From Chara braunii (taxonomy: Eukaryota > Streptophyta > Charophyceae > Charales > Characeae): a stretch of DNA of 64,000 nt. The position numbers and the translations under genes were made by a program. Positions within the stretch are counted from its first letter, which is position 1; every line of letters starts with the position of its first letter. The notes under the pieces are model-generated. The model was given only the letters and a program-made list of their open reading frames with translations. It was not told where the DNA came from and did no database searches. The DNA is taken from assembly GCA_003427395.1 (NCBI GenBank), contig BFEA01000973.1, forward strand, positions 238,100 to 302,099, written 5' to 3'. This document shows, one piece after another, positions 11,049-22,870 of this stretch.

Positions 11049-12465
11049 ACACTCCCTTGGGCTGACGCATGGTACTATTACAGACACTGCCTGCGCACCA
11101 CCCAAGGGCTGTTCACGGTGTTGTATGTTGGTTCTGGGTTTCACATGGGCTGCTTGGGGGCGTTGGTCTTGGGTGTTCTGTCGATCTCCCCAGTCAGGCA
11201 TATCAATCATTTGTGCCATTTCCGCTAGTTATTCACATGGTACACTCATTCGATTACATGCTATAAGGTCACGGGTTCGAGCTTGGTTTGGACCTTTGGG
11301 GGATGGGTTCTTGTCCAGCTTACCCTGTTCTCGCTTCGAAATACACACATGATGCTGCCTATGCATATCGATACACTGATTCACAGAGCACACGCAGCCT
11401 TCGGGCATATTATAAGGCTTAGACCCTAGGGTAAGGGCAGGACGAAAATAAGTCGCTTCGGCGCCTACGGTGTCTTGACCTAGGGCCTACAGTCTCTTGG
11501 GGTGACTGGGGGGATCTAGTCACTGGGTGCGGTCTAGTATCTGTAGTAGGTACAGGTAAGGGTCTTCGGAGTCCCCCTGATATTCGAGCTTACCCCGCTC
11601 TCGCTTCGAACACACATGATGCTACATTGATCACAGAACACACACACAACCTTCGGGCATATTATAAGGCTTAGGCCCTAGGGTAAGGGCAGGACGGAAA
11701 CAAGTTGCTTCGGCGCCTACGGTGTTTGGACCTAGGGTCTAGAGTCTCTTGGGGTGACTGAGGGGGTCTAAGGTAAGGGTCGCCGGAGTCCCTCCTGATA
11801 TTCGGATAGAACTGTCTGGTGGCTATATAAGGCTTTTAGACCCTAGGGGAAGGGAAAGATGGAAATAAGTCGCTTCAGTGCCTACGATGTCTGAACTTAG
11901 GGTCTAGAGTCTCTTGGGGCCTGTAGTAGATTGTATGGGCTTGGCGTCCGAAGTTCCCGTTCGACAAGGCTCGTTCGACTCCGCTTCCACCATGGTTGGG
12001 TAACCTATCAGCCCTGGTGCCTATCACTGTTGTTCGGTCCGAGTTACCTGCCCATTGGTAGGGTAATGGTCCTGAGTGCTGGTCACACTGAGGTAGGATA
12101 GTGGGATAGGGGGTGCGCTAGGAGTATTGACGTAAGGATGGGATGGGAGGTAGTCCCATATTCTAGGAAACCCGCGGCCTACTACTCCAGGTGATCACTG
12201 TGTACTCAGTAACTGGCCTCTACAACACCATGGACTTAAAAAAAAAAAAAAAAAAAAAAAAAGGTACGGTAGTAAGACCTGGTTTTGATGCCCTGGTAAC
12301 TTTGAATTTATGTTAGAAACTTGGAAAGTCGTAGTTAGTGATTTTATGCAGGCACAAGCCTATAAGCTATAAGTTGGCTGATGTTGCAAAGTACTCCGGG
12401 TTAAATTGTGAGGTCCCGAGCCTCAATTCTATGTTATAATGGATTGAAGTGGTTGTTTTTTATAT

Positions 12466-12509
12466 GGCTCGGTGGTTAGGGCACCGGTTGGAAATGCGCG
12501 TTGTCGGAC
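12466..12509 (+). repeat. Fragment of a family W tRNA-like head
   Basis: 'ggctcggtggttagggcacc' followed by 'ggttggaaatgcgcgttg' matches the head of copy A. It is cut off where family X begins (TGTCGG). It lies about 200 bp downstream of copy A's poly(A), so W copies appear head-to-tail here. Confidence 0.7.
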
Positions 12510-13506
12510 CAAATACCCTTACAAGGGTTTTTGGACATGTGTTTGCATTCGACACGGTGACGGCGTCGGCTACCATGATGGAGCCAGTCGGGAACGGAAA
12601 GGGTGTGCACGCCTGAGTGTGACGTTCAAACCGAATACCTCGACCAATGAGGCCGAGGCGAATCGGCGAGAAAATTTCGAAGGTATAAGCGCGTGTTATT
12701 ATGACGCGAGCCGTGATGATTAGGATCAGTAGTAATACCCCTCGACAGAAGAGGTCGAAGGGTCAATTGGGTTAATATTGTGTCGGTAAGATCTATGACA
12801 CGCACAGAGACTTAATCGTCAGTACATTAGTCAGAATAAATTAATATACGCCCCGACCGTACGGCCGGAGCAATTAGAACGGTGTGATCATCGGCTTGCC
12901 ATAGCACCCAGATTGTTAGCACATGCTCGACGGGGTACCTTCCGTTCTTACTTGTATACCGCAAGTGAGGGTGAGACCCTCACTCAACCTCCCATTTGAA
13001 GTGGGACGCATCCCTCCTGAGCAGAAAACTTTTTAGTCGCTCGACCACGCGAGCAAACCGGTGTCTCCTCCCTTTAGGAGGGAAACTTCATTACGGACCC
13101 TGATATCGTTCGAACAAGCATTAGACTCAGGCTACTTGGACTGGTACCTGCCTACCTACCGCTACCGGGCCCCTAAAGGTGCTAACTTTTGTCTTCTTCT
13201 GCTCGGCGGCCGGTTCCCCACACATCTACCACTATTCGGGTGATACCGGTAGACATGACACTCGAGTATTTTCCTCGCCGCAACCCTGATGTTATGGCAA
13301 CAGTTAAGTACCGGCCCTTCGGGCCATACCAGGTCAACCAGGTATCCTTGCTAATCACACACACACTCAAGCCAGCGAGCACACAGGCGGACACGCGAAC
13401 CAGCAAGCGTGCACACACGCACGAGCTAAAACGGGCTCAGGCTGCTGGTTGGACTGAACCACGCTACTATATACATAGTAGAGCTGCTCCCTTTTTACCT
13501 GAAGTG

Positions 13507-13592
13507 GGAGCTAGCTCAGTAGGTTAGGGTGCAGATTGTTCAACGATAGACTCAGGGATCGAATCTGGCCGACCCCTGAGCTAGCTCCTTTT
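13507..13592 (+). repeat. tRNA-like module of family X copy 1 with extended closing stem
   Basis: GGAGCTAGCTCAG (13507-13519) is perfectly complementary to CTGAGCTAGCTCC (13576-13588). Inside are an A-box-like TAGCTCAGTAGGTTAGGGTGC and a B-box-like GGGATCGAATC. TTTT, a Pol III terminator-like run, follows at 13589-13592. Directly downstream on the opposite strand, 13619-13650 resembles a tRNA T-arm and acceptor (GGGTTCAAGTCCC on the minus strand). Confidence 0.6.
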
Positions 13593-14094
13593 AAAAGGAG
13601 CTCAGCTTTCACCCCGCGTTTGGATGGCCGGGACTTGAACCCGTGACCTCGGATCTACGAGTAAGTTAGATTTTGTTGGTTGGTTGAAGTTTGAGTCCCT
13701 GCCCGACATTTGGCTTGTACGGGTAGTTAGTTATTGAATTTTTTTTCTTCTTCTTTTTTCTTTTCTTTTGTAATAGTTAGATTCGTTTTTCCTTTTATTT
13801 TTTTTATTTATTTTCTTTCTTTTGTTTTCAGCCATAGTTGGCCCTCATAGATTCACGTTCATGAATCTGCCCCCGAACTCGGGCAGATTCAGTGAAGGAA
13901 ACAAGGGAGTTTTTTTGCTGCAGCTCGGTCCCGTCGCGACGCGATCATGCAGGATCTACCTGCGACGTGGTGAGGGACACTGCGTGGGGGAGTAGGTCAC
14001 CGTGAGCAAAAGGCGACCGACGAGCAAACGGGATCAACGGAGTTGGCGCGGTGGTAGCAGGGGGGGTAGGAGAACACCGCGGGAAGAAGTAGGA

Positions 14095-14410
14095 GGAGGA
14101 GAAGAAGAAGAAGAAGAAGAAGAAGTAGCGGGGTGCGGTAGAGATGGTGAGCGGGACAACAGCGGAGAGATGCGCAAGGGGGCAGATGGGATAGCGCACG
14201 AAAACAGAAAGGGAGGAGGGTAACCGTGCGGAGGTAGGAGAAGACCGCGCGATGAAAAGGTGAAAACGACGAGGTAGCGACTGCGCAGGAGAAGATGGCG
14301 CACAGGAAAAAGAGAAGAAAGAGGAAGAACAACGTAGAAGAAGAAGAAGAAGAAGAAGAAGAAGAAGAAGAAGAAGAAGAAGAAGAAGAAGAAGGAGAAA
14401 GGAAGAAAGA
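14095..14410. repeat. (GAA)n-rich tract inside family X copy 1
   Basis: Trinucleotide tracts at about 14100-14126 and 14337-14395. The long E-rich, S-rich or L-rich frames in this area come from the repeat. Confidence 0.9.
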
Positions 14411-14550
14411 GGGAGGAGGAGAAAAATGCTTACCTGAGCTTGCGGGTGGACAACGGCAGCTCCGACGACGGCGGCTCCGAAGACAACGGTAACGACGACG
14501 GCGGTGGGAAGAGAAGGAAGAGGTCAGTCTCCGATCTTGCAGCTTACCTC

Positions 14551-15053
14551 ATGATACACCGATAGGATGAATAAAATAGAATAAATAAATAAAAATAAAT
14601 AAACAAATAATATATATATATATCGTCAAATAGAATGAATCTACCGCTTAAATGTAGGTATATTCATTACCACACCTATGTGTGTGTGTGTGTGTGTAAG
14701 AGGGAGAGGGAGACGATAAGTCTCCAACCTTGGCCGACAACTAAGTCTCCCACTCGCGCCTCGCTGCGCGCTACTAAGTGGCGGTGTATATTTCCACGTT
14801 TCAACTGAAGATTCATTTCGTTAGTATCGATGGAAGGTGTGTGTGTGTGTGTGTGGGTGTGTGAGAGTGAGAGAGAGTTAAGTCTCCACCCCACGGCTAG
14901 CCGCACGCTACTTGGATCGATAGAACGAGCAAATTAAAAGGTGGCAGCGTATATTTCCCCGTTTCAGCAGAAGATTCATTCCGATTTTGCTCATCCTAAC
15001 GATGGAATGCGTGGGTGTGAGACGTTTATGATTCGACCAAGGAGAGAGAGAGN

Positions 15054-15133
<80 letters not shown>

Positions 15134-15355
15134 TCTAAGGGAGAAAGAGTGAGAGAGAGAGAGATACAACTGCAGCATGGCCGGATGTGACTGTGCGGGT
15201 ATACAAAGAGGGAGAGAGAGAGAGGTACGACTGCAGTGTGGCCGGATGTGACTGCGCAGGTACACAGAGAAAGATGTGCATATATATTTCGCGCTTCGGG
15301 CTTCCGTTGCCACGATCTGGACGCATGAAAACGGCCACCGAACATGCATGAGAGA

Positions 15356-15431
<76 letters not shown>

Positions 15432-15800
15432 GAGACGATAAGTCTCCAACCTTGGCCAACAGCCAAGTCTCAAGCCCGCGCCTCGCCGCGGGCTACTTGG
15501 ATCGATGGAACGAGCAAATCAAAAAGTGGCAGTGTATATTTCCCCGTTTCAGCGGAAGATTCATTCCGTCCTTGCTCGTCCTATCGATGGGATGTGTGTG
15601 TGTGAGATGTTCATGATTCGACCAAGGAATGAGAGAGAGAGAGGGGGGGAGTTTGTGTATGAGAGAGAAGGGGAAAGGAGAGAAGGAAAGAAGATGGAAG
15701 GAGAGGAGGCATGATGGTCCTTGGGTGCAAATGGCAACTTTGTGTGGGGATCGAGGTAGTGAGTAAGGCGAGAGACATTCCCGGTGATGGAAGCATGCGA
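14551..15800 (+). repeat. GA/hairpin block following X copy 1
   Basis: Alternating (GT)n, long (GA)n (about 15043-15140 and 15350-15430) and several copies of a short foldback module built around CCCCGTTTCAGC.GAAGATTCATTC. The clearest modules are 14913-15007 and 15499-15590. In the latter, ATCGATGGAACGAGCAA pairs with TTGCTCGTCCTATCGAT. The same block follows X copy 2 on the minus strand. One undetermined base is at 15053. Confidence 0.7.
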
Positions 15801-15839
15801 CATTGGTTGCCATATGCTTGTACTTCGGGAATGCTGTTT

Positions 15840-16984
15840 ATGCCATTTTTTTTGCTCCATAGTATAGGCTAGATAGAATCTGTCGCGTGTAGTCTGAGCG
15901 TCGAGCGCCAGATAGGATATCAACTCGGATTTTTCGTTGAGGATGATGGGACTATCTCAGCATTATCAACTATAAACTCTTCGTGTGTTCTTATTTTGTG
16001 AACCCCGTGATGCAATGTTGTTGTTGGTTCAAGGTCAGGACTATCTGGTCTCATATGTATGATGCGGTTTGATTGCCGGAGTTTGCTATTGCTCATCTTC
16101 CTTCCTGATGATTATTATTACTAGTATTTTATTATTATTATTATTACTATTATTATTTTTATCATTATTATTATTATTATTGATAAAATTCAGACTTGAT
16201 GTCACTTTCATGCATGTGGCAGCAGCACGGCAAACAGGCAACAAAACGCCCACCCAGTACTCAGAGAAATGGCTTCCAGACAAGTGTTCGCTTTCAAACT
16301 GAGCTCCCAACAACACATTGATCACACACACACGCACCCGCTTTCCCCTTACTACAGACTATGGCAGCTATGGCTGCCCCTACCTTACCACTACAACTGT
16401 TACTTCGTCTCTCTCGCCCACTACGTCCTCCGGGCCCACTGAAGATCTCCTCGCAACAAGACGTTGGGACAACGCCCCGCATGGCTTCCGCATGAATGAA
16501 TGAATGACTGGCGCTGCCTGTGAGAAAGAGCATTGGCAGCCATATCCAGGCTGTCTGTGTGCGCAAAGGAGGAAGGACGGGGATGTTCCTTCGGAGGTGA
16601 AGGGCGCTGTGCGGGCTATCAAGGGAGAGTGTGGGAGGAGAGAGAGACGTACTTGGGTAGAGAGGAGGTCGGCATTGGTATAGACGTCATCACTCGCTGG
16701 TCTTCAAGTTGACTGGTTGCTTCCATGCTGTAGTTGTAGTAATAGGCTGTAGAGTAGATAGGGCGCCTGACGCCATTCAGGAGTGAGAGCTACAGTGGGT
16801 TATGTTGTTGGTGTTGCCCGATTGGGCTTGAACATTGACTCACGATTCTGTTGTATCATTCTCAAGTGGATGGATACTCGGTTCCATTGTGCTATCTGCT
16901 CTTGCCTTTACTACTCGGACTTCAGTGTGATTTTTGCAAATTTGATTTCTGTATTTCGTCCACATTCAGGTTCTTGCATTTTCC

Positions 16985-17015
<31 letters not shown>

Positions 17016-17422
17016 TTTATTATGAGTTATTATTTGCGTGGTTGGAACCACGTGGCATCTGTGTAAAGGGGGATCGGGGTTGTGAGAGGTACGAAGGACA
17101 TACCTGGTGCTTGACTTATGCGGCATTGGCCGGAATCTGCCCGTACGTGGAAAGCTGATGACGTCATCAGCGGCATTGTAGGATAGGCTACATAGGATCT
17201 GCCATCGGTAGACTGGCGTCGAGCGCCAGATAAGAATATCAACTCTGGTTCTTCGATTGATAATGATGAGAGTATTCCAACGTTCTCAATCATGAGCTTT
17301 GCCTGCTCTTACCTGGGGAAACTCGTGATGCTATTCTGCATTTGGTCCAAGGTCACGACTGTCTGGTCTCATGGGGGGGTGATGCTGTTTGGTTTCTGAT
17401 GCTCACTCTTGCTCGTCTCCTA

Positions 17423-17470
<48 letters not shown>

Positions 17471-19420
17471 GATGATCAGACTTGTTTTTTCCCTCACTTC
17501 ACAGGCCTGCGAACAGGCTTCACATCAAACTAGCGACATGCGCCCACTCAAACTCAGAGATATGGAAACCCAGATACGGGTTCACTTTCAGTAACTATGG
17601 CGACTCAGCGCCCAAGCAGCACTTTGTTCGCATACACCTGATCACTCTGGATATCACACACGCAGATAGAGAAGAGGGAAAAACGATCGTGAGCGAGTGA
17701 GAGAAGGTGAATACGCGAGGAAGAAGTAGGAAAAGGGGAGGAGTGTAATGGATGTGAGATGGTCCCGCCGGGCGCATCATAAAGAGGTGGCATGCCGTCT
17801 GACCAACCTTTCAGAGTAAGAGTTTGTCCTGCCGTATGCCCCGCTTACTGCACCAGGCCAAAAAAAAAAAAAAAAACAATCTATATGCATTAGCATTTTA
17901 TATTATTATTGTTTACTATTTATTATAATATTATTATTACATATATATATATTATTATTATTACTCTATATGATTATGGCCAGGTACGTACCTAGTCTTG
18001 TCGGTTATCTGCACGTGGAAACGTATTCAAGTGCCTCGGTTCCGCCGCTAACATCGACAGTTGCAGTGTCAAATTGGTAGGCTGATAGTAAGCTGTGTGA
18101 TTGTCGTCTGGGCACTGCTCACCAACAAAAAGTAGGTGATGACGAGGTACACGCTCATAGATTTACAGACTCAATACTTTGGTTCTCCGTTGGAGTGACA
18201 TCAGTGCACCACTGTTTCTAAACAGCGTTTGGACTTGTTGGCTTTCTGGGAATCTGTCATTTTGCTATATCTCATTTTTTCTGCATCTGTCTGCCGACCG
18301 TCTGCTCTCCAACCTATAAGATTGCCTCACCACTATTGCGAAACATAGGGCTGTTTTGCTCTCCCTCATTTTCTCTATATTTGCTCTGTCTATGTGTGAG
18401 AGAGTGCATGCTGTCATGATCTCTATACATTAAAGACACGGAATGAGCATGACTGTGACGGACTGTTTTATCAGACTATTATCAACCTGTCGAGAGATTG
18501 AACCCCGACAGTATGTCAGGGAACAGTAGCCTGATGAACTGGCAGACAAAGGTACAGAAATACACGGATAAAACAAGATAGAGAGAACAGACAGACACAA
18601 ACAGACAGTCCGAGACAGATTGACAAACAGAAAGAAAATATACACAGGAACAGACAAGACGCCGACAAACACAGACAAGCTGGCAGGCAAACTTGACAGA
18701 CAACGACGAGATGGATGGACAGACAGACATAGGGAGAGAAAAAAAGATAGATAGGTAGGCAGAAGGGAGAGGCTGGCTCTTTGATCTGCGCGCCAGCCAT
18801 GCTGATGTGTCGCTGTTTGTGGTCTCCATGTTGATGTGGCGCTGCCACCGGTTTATATCGCTGACGTGGCTTATACCACGGAGTCTACATGCGGTAAATG
18901 ATTACGACAAGGAGGGGGTCGGGATCAATGATGATTGGGATCGGGGTACTACTTAAGTTGACGTAGATAAGTCGCGCTGCGGATTGTCTTCATTACCGTT
19001 CAGAGGATCTGTGCCCTGTGGCACTATTGTGTGGACAGACCGCTTCAGACTCGATATTGGGCACTGTTTATTGATGCAAGAGGAAAGGGGACCCGGAGAA
19101 GGAGTGGGCAGAAACTTTCTTTCCCACCTTCTCCTGTGTCTCTTCTCCGCTCCTCCTCTTCGTCTGTTGGAACGAGACTTGGATCCAATGTTGCTTTCAC
19201 AAATGATGATGGCAGTGATCTAGAACGTCTGACAAGTATCTTCCGGTTTGGGTTCATTACATTGTTATTGATGTGATTATTATTCAAACGAATTACTACT
19301 CCTCTCTCGCCCACTTCGTCCTTCGGGTATGCTGCAGACCTCCTTACCCAAGTCACTGTGACAACACTTCCGCATGGCTCACACAAGAATGAATGAAACG
19401 TTGGGCGCTGCCTCTTGATT
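15840..19420 (+). repeat. (TTA)n repeat block, several diverged units
   Basis: Units recur within the block. 'gcgtcgagcgccagata' at about 15898 and 17215 leads in both cases through 'ctgtctggtctcat' to a (TTA)n run (about 16113-16182 and 17425-17470). 'ctctctcgcccac' with 'ccgcatggct' occurs at about 16410-16490 and 19300-19380. Reverse-complement relatives lie at 50600-54000; the clearest is 'gatagggcgcctgacgccat', present here at 16757-16776 and there on the minus strand near 50890. No open frame with a domain. A GACA-rich stretch lies at about 18530-18760. Confidence 0.7.
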
Positions 19421-19559
19421 TATACTTCTGTAACTGGTCGGTCTGCCTCTTTCCACCAGGCCTTGGTGCACGCATTCCCGCACGGTATTAGACTCGGTGA
19501 GACTGAGGCTGGTACAACTGACTAGAAAGAGGCTGCACTGCCAACTAGCCTACGGACCT

Positions 19560-20500
19560 CTAGCCTAACAAGTTACGACCTCTACACAGCTGTAACCCCT
19601 ACTTAACAGACCTATGGTCCAAGACTCAACGACTGCGTTGGCCTGCAACAGACAACGACTGACTCCGGGGACCCAGAGTCACGGTGACTGAGACAGCGAC
19701 TGTGGCATACACAACAGAATACAAACCGTGACATACACATCGTGACCCAGACTGTGGCATACATGGTAAGGTACAATTTGTGATGACATACGGTGACACA
19801 GTGCAATGTCACGGTGACACGGTGCACGCAGTGCACTGTAGCAAATACACTGATATAGAGGATGGACAAATACACAGAACCCATGCAGTCACGAAAAATC
19901 ATAGACATACGGTATACCGTGACAGAGACACGGTGACACATACTCACACAGGTACTGTGACCGTCACACGATAACACATACCCGGTGAAAACGCGCAATC
20001 CCGTTGACGCGGACGCTGTGACACGCAGATACGCAGTGACACACACACGGGGAGAGACACGGAAGGGGACCAGCAAGACTGAGATAAGTAAATAGGCAAA
20101 TGGATAGGTGTAGTCAAAGAAGACTGAGAAAAGACAGACAAGGAATGGTCATGCACAGACATACAGATACGCAGCCACGGTAACATGACACCAATAATTG
20201 TAACATACACGGATACGGTGATACAGGCAGACCCCTTCACACCCGCGATGGTGATGATGTATGCTTGGTCTGCATTTCGACATTGATTGGTCTGATTGCT
20301 GGTATTTTTGCCTTCCACTGTGTTGTCTTGTACTATGTGAGAGAGGGGTCAGTTCTTGCTCTGGTTTGCACCCTTGTGATATGCAACGTGCACCGTGTCA
20401 CACAAATATACAGGGTCACATACATGGTGACACGAGAGGCACAGATATCCTAAGGACACGAACACAAAGTGAAACACAGGGAGACACACGCCGAGAGAGG
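19560..20500. repeat. Degenerate GTGACAC-rich satellite-like stretch
   Basis: Words such as 'acggtgacac', 'gtgacata' and 'gtgacacgca' recur every few tens of bases across about 900 bp without a fixed period. The 154-codon minus-strand open frame is V/C/S-rich repetition of the same words and I do not call it a gene. Confidence 0.55.
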
Positions 20501-20906
20501 GAGATAACTTACTTGGTCGCCACCAACTATCGACCCTAAGTATATTATTATTATTATTTTATGTCGTTATTCTGATTATCATCATCAGACATCATATAAG
20601 GCCGGAGATGATGAGAGAGTATGGGGCATTGGAGAGGAGGGGGACATTAGCACTTGTAATGGTGCCCACCTCCTCCATCCTCCTCCATACTTATCTTTGT
20701 GTGGTCCTCTCAGGTACCTGCCTCCTCAACTTTATTGATTGGGGGCTGATCCCCGTTGAGTCAACCCTGATCTCGGGTAGCTCTAAGAGCCAGCAATTGA
20801 TTGCATGGGTTATATATGACCAATGACAGGGCGATTGTGGGAGCTCTGCCGGAGTTCAGGCGGAACTTTGGAGGCAGGGAACGGTGAGGTATGTGTGCTT
20901 CAACAT

Positions 20907-20930
20907 AAACCCTAAACCCTAAACCCTAAA
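20907..20930. repeat. Interstitial plant-type telomeric repeat
   Basis: Three AAACCCT units plus AAA. This matches the TTTAGGG telomere repeat of most green plants on the complementary strand. It is too short to be a chromosome end. Confidence 0.85.
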
Positions 20931-21487
20931 TCTATAACCTTTTTTTGGCAGCTACCTAAGACTGTGATAGTAAAAGAAAGTACGTCGAGTCAGGGATTCT
21001 TCAGGGCTAAACCCGAGGACCGAAAGGCAAACAATAATGCTTGAGTAAGGGAAGGGGAGCATAAATTGGTTAGAAATGTTTAACTGATGTTGGTAAATAT
21101 GGCAAGGAAACAAAAGGTGCTGAGTTGTTGTCTCGCTACATGAATGTTCCTCTTGGGGTGTGATGTACAGAGAGGGAGGTGTACTTCAGACTGCATTCCC
21201 TCGCCTATAGGTCACCTTACCATGAGATAATGGGTTGGTGGATCATGAGAATGATGTCAAACTTATGAGTGACAAAGCCTTCTGGTATGATGGATTGCCT
21301 CAAATAACCTTATCCCAATAACTAACCCATATCTATGCACAAAAGAGAGTCCAGGCTAACTCAGCTTAGAATCAGCCTGATGGATTTAGGACATGAGGTG
21401 CAAGTCCCGTGTGACCCACCTGTGTGATCCTAAAAGCTTCCGGATGGTTCAAGGCTGGGACCGGGCGTCGGTATTTATATATATATT

Positions 21488-22230
21488 AGGCGATCGAGAG
21501 GAGCGAGGCTCTATGAAGCCTGCCTAATCGCCATATATCTATATCTATATACATATACTAGGCGATCGAGAGGAGCGAGGCTCTATGAAGCCTGCCTCAT
21601 CGCCATATATCTATCTATATNNNNNNNNNNNNNNNNNNNNNNNNNNNNNNNNNNNNNNNNNNNNNNNNNNNNNNNNNNNNNNNNNNNNNNNNNNNNNNNN
21701 NNNNNNNNNNNNNNNNNNNNNNNNNNNNNNNNNNNNNNNNNNNNNNNNNNNNNNNNNNNNNNNNNNNNNNNNNNNNNNNNNNNNNNNNNNNNNNNNNNNN
21801 NNNNNNNNNNNNNNNNNNNNNNNNNNNNNNNNNNNNNNNNNNNNNNNNNNNNNNNNNNNNNNNNNNNNNNNNNNNNNNNNNNNNNNNNNNNNNNNNNNNN
21901 NNNNNNNNNNNNNNNNNNNNNNNNNNNNNNNNNNNNNNNNNNNNNNNNNNNNNNNNNNNNNNNNNNNNNNNNNNNNNNNNNNNNNNNNNNNNNNNNNNNN
22001 NNNNNNNNNNNNNNNNNNNNNNNNNNNNNNNNNNNNNNNNNNNNNNNNNNNNNNNNNNNNNNNNNNNNNNNNNNNNNNNNNNNNNNNNNNNNNNNNNNNN
22101 NNNNNNNNNNNNNNNNNNNNNNNNNNNNNNNNNNNNNGAGGCTCTATGAAGCCTGCCTCATCGCCACATATCTATCTATATATATACTAGGCGATCGAGA
22201 GGAGCGAGGCTCTATGAAGCCTGCCTCATC
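21488..22230. repeat. 68-72-bp satellite whose unit folds as a two-tier hairpin
   Basis: Units start at 21488, 21560 and 22189, with a partial unit after the gap at 22138. Each has an outer inverted pair GGCGAT/ATCGCC and an inner pair AGGCT/AGCCT around CTATGA, with AT-rich spacers. The true copy number is unknown because the gap lies inside the array. Confidence 0.85.
21621..22137. other. Assembly gap (517 N) inside the satellite
   Basis: Both edges are satellite sequence, so the gap most likely holds more units of the same array. The long open frame drawn across it is an artefact. Confidence 0.95.
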
Positions 22231-22870
22231 GCTATAACAACTTATACTCTCCACGCCAGATACCGACAAAGTTGAATGTATCTTGATCAATCCACTGCCA
22301 GATGCCTGTTTCCTTATAACTAATTCAACCCATTGCTAACTCGCTGATTCCAGTGAGAAAGGATAAGTGAGATCTTGACTCAGAGAGACTTATCAACCTT
22401 GAGATTCTGAATTGATCTCTATCATATGATTTCCTTTCTCAATTGAATGAAAGCTATTGCTTGAGGTCATTATGTACATGGGACTCATAATTAACTTTTA
22501 AAGAAACATAGTAGAGTCGTTGGGACAAACAGGCTGGGAATGGATTCTGTTCATTACCTAGACCAATCAGGCGACCGAATTGATAGTGAGGGTAGGAGTT
22601 AGGTAGTAGGTCGACCGTGAGCGCCATACACTGGGGTCACAAGGCTAGAAGGGATCTTTTAAATCCCAACGTCGAAGAAAAAATGTTAAGATTCTTTCGG
22701 ACTGTGCTGTGTCTACATGGTTCAACGCTCTTGGAGAAGACTACGGAAGAAATCCGTAAGGGAACTATAAATTCTGTTATCATTGGATAACAGGTCGGTA
22801 TAACTTTGACTCAACTTCCACATGGCTTGATACCCACACCTAAGACAAGACCTAAGAAGGGAACAGATAA

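Larger units (their letters stand above)
10608..12262 (+). mobile_element. Non-coding retroposon family W, copy A (tRNA-like head, poly(A) tail)
   Basis: The copy begins with a tRNA-like head and ends in an A-tract at 12239-12262, just after ACAACACCATGGACTT. A second copy lies at 23786-24980 with the same body and the same CATGGACTT-poly(A) end. The body has no open frame. Three diverged direct repeats lie inside it (near 11399, 11650 and 11824), each running through 'ataaggcttagaccctaggg' and 'gtctcttgggg'. A tRNA-like head, internal Pol III boxes and a poly(A) tail are the hallmarks of a SINE, but the length (about 1.4 kb without the gap) is far above usual SINEs. A chimera of a SINE head with another non-autonomous element is possible. 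Confidence 0.65.
12507..14550 (+). mobile_element. Non-coding repeat family X, copy 1
   Basis: Starts TGTCGGACCAAATACCCTT, followed by the palindrome CCCTTACAAGGG. It continues with words shared with copies at 33712-31204 (-) and 58412-56800 (-): a GACACGCAC.GAGACTTA block, the 'cccctcgac' pair around 12737, a tRNA-like module at 13507-13588, a tgaatc...gattca palindrome at about 13861-13891, a GAA-rich tract at 14095-14410, and a final 'acgacggcggctccgaagac' block near 14465. No coding capacity is seen. The TGTCGG start would fit an LTR, but I found no paired LTR, so class is undecided. Confidence 0.65.
20829..22870 (+). mobile_element. Repeat family Z, copy 1 (partial)
   Basis: Begins with the 3' end of the Z module: gattg.ggagctctgcc then ggaggcaggga, then a GTATGT. 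The same module ends at 37768 (+) and starts at 26205 (-). Like the other copies it is followed by a hairpin array (21488-22230). Near its end it shares 'ggataacaggtcggt' (about 22784) with copy 3 at about 39998. I infer a non-coding retroelement region; its class is unknown. Confidence 0.5.

Noticed and set aside
10629-11352. ORFs of 131-196 codons on both strands
   Set aside because: They run through the 280-N gap; flanks are non-coding family W.
13507-13592. Functional tRNA gene
   Set aside because: A and B boxes are present but the anticodon arm does not fold well and the acceptor-like stem is far too long; it is a repeat module.
14908-15473. Ser/Leu-rich ORFs up to 183 codons
   Set aside because: Translation of (GA)n.
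19612-20076. 154-codon minus-strand ORF
   Set aside because: Made of the repeated GTGAC words; no motif.
20907-20930. Chromosome end
   Set aside because: Only three telomeric units with ordinary repeats on both sides.
21585-22190. 201-codon ORF
   Set aside because: Almost entirely N; flanks are satellite.
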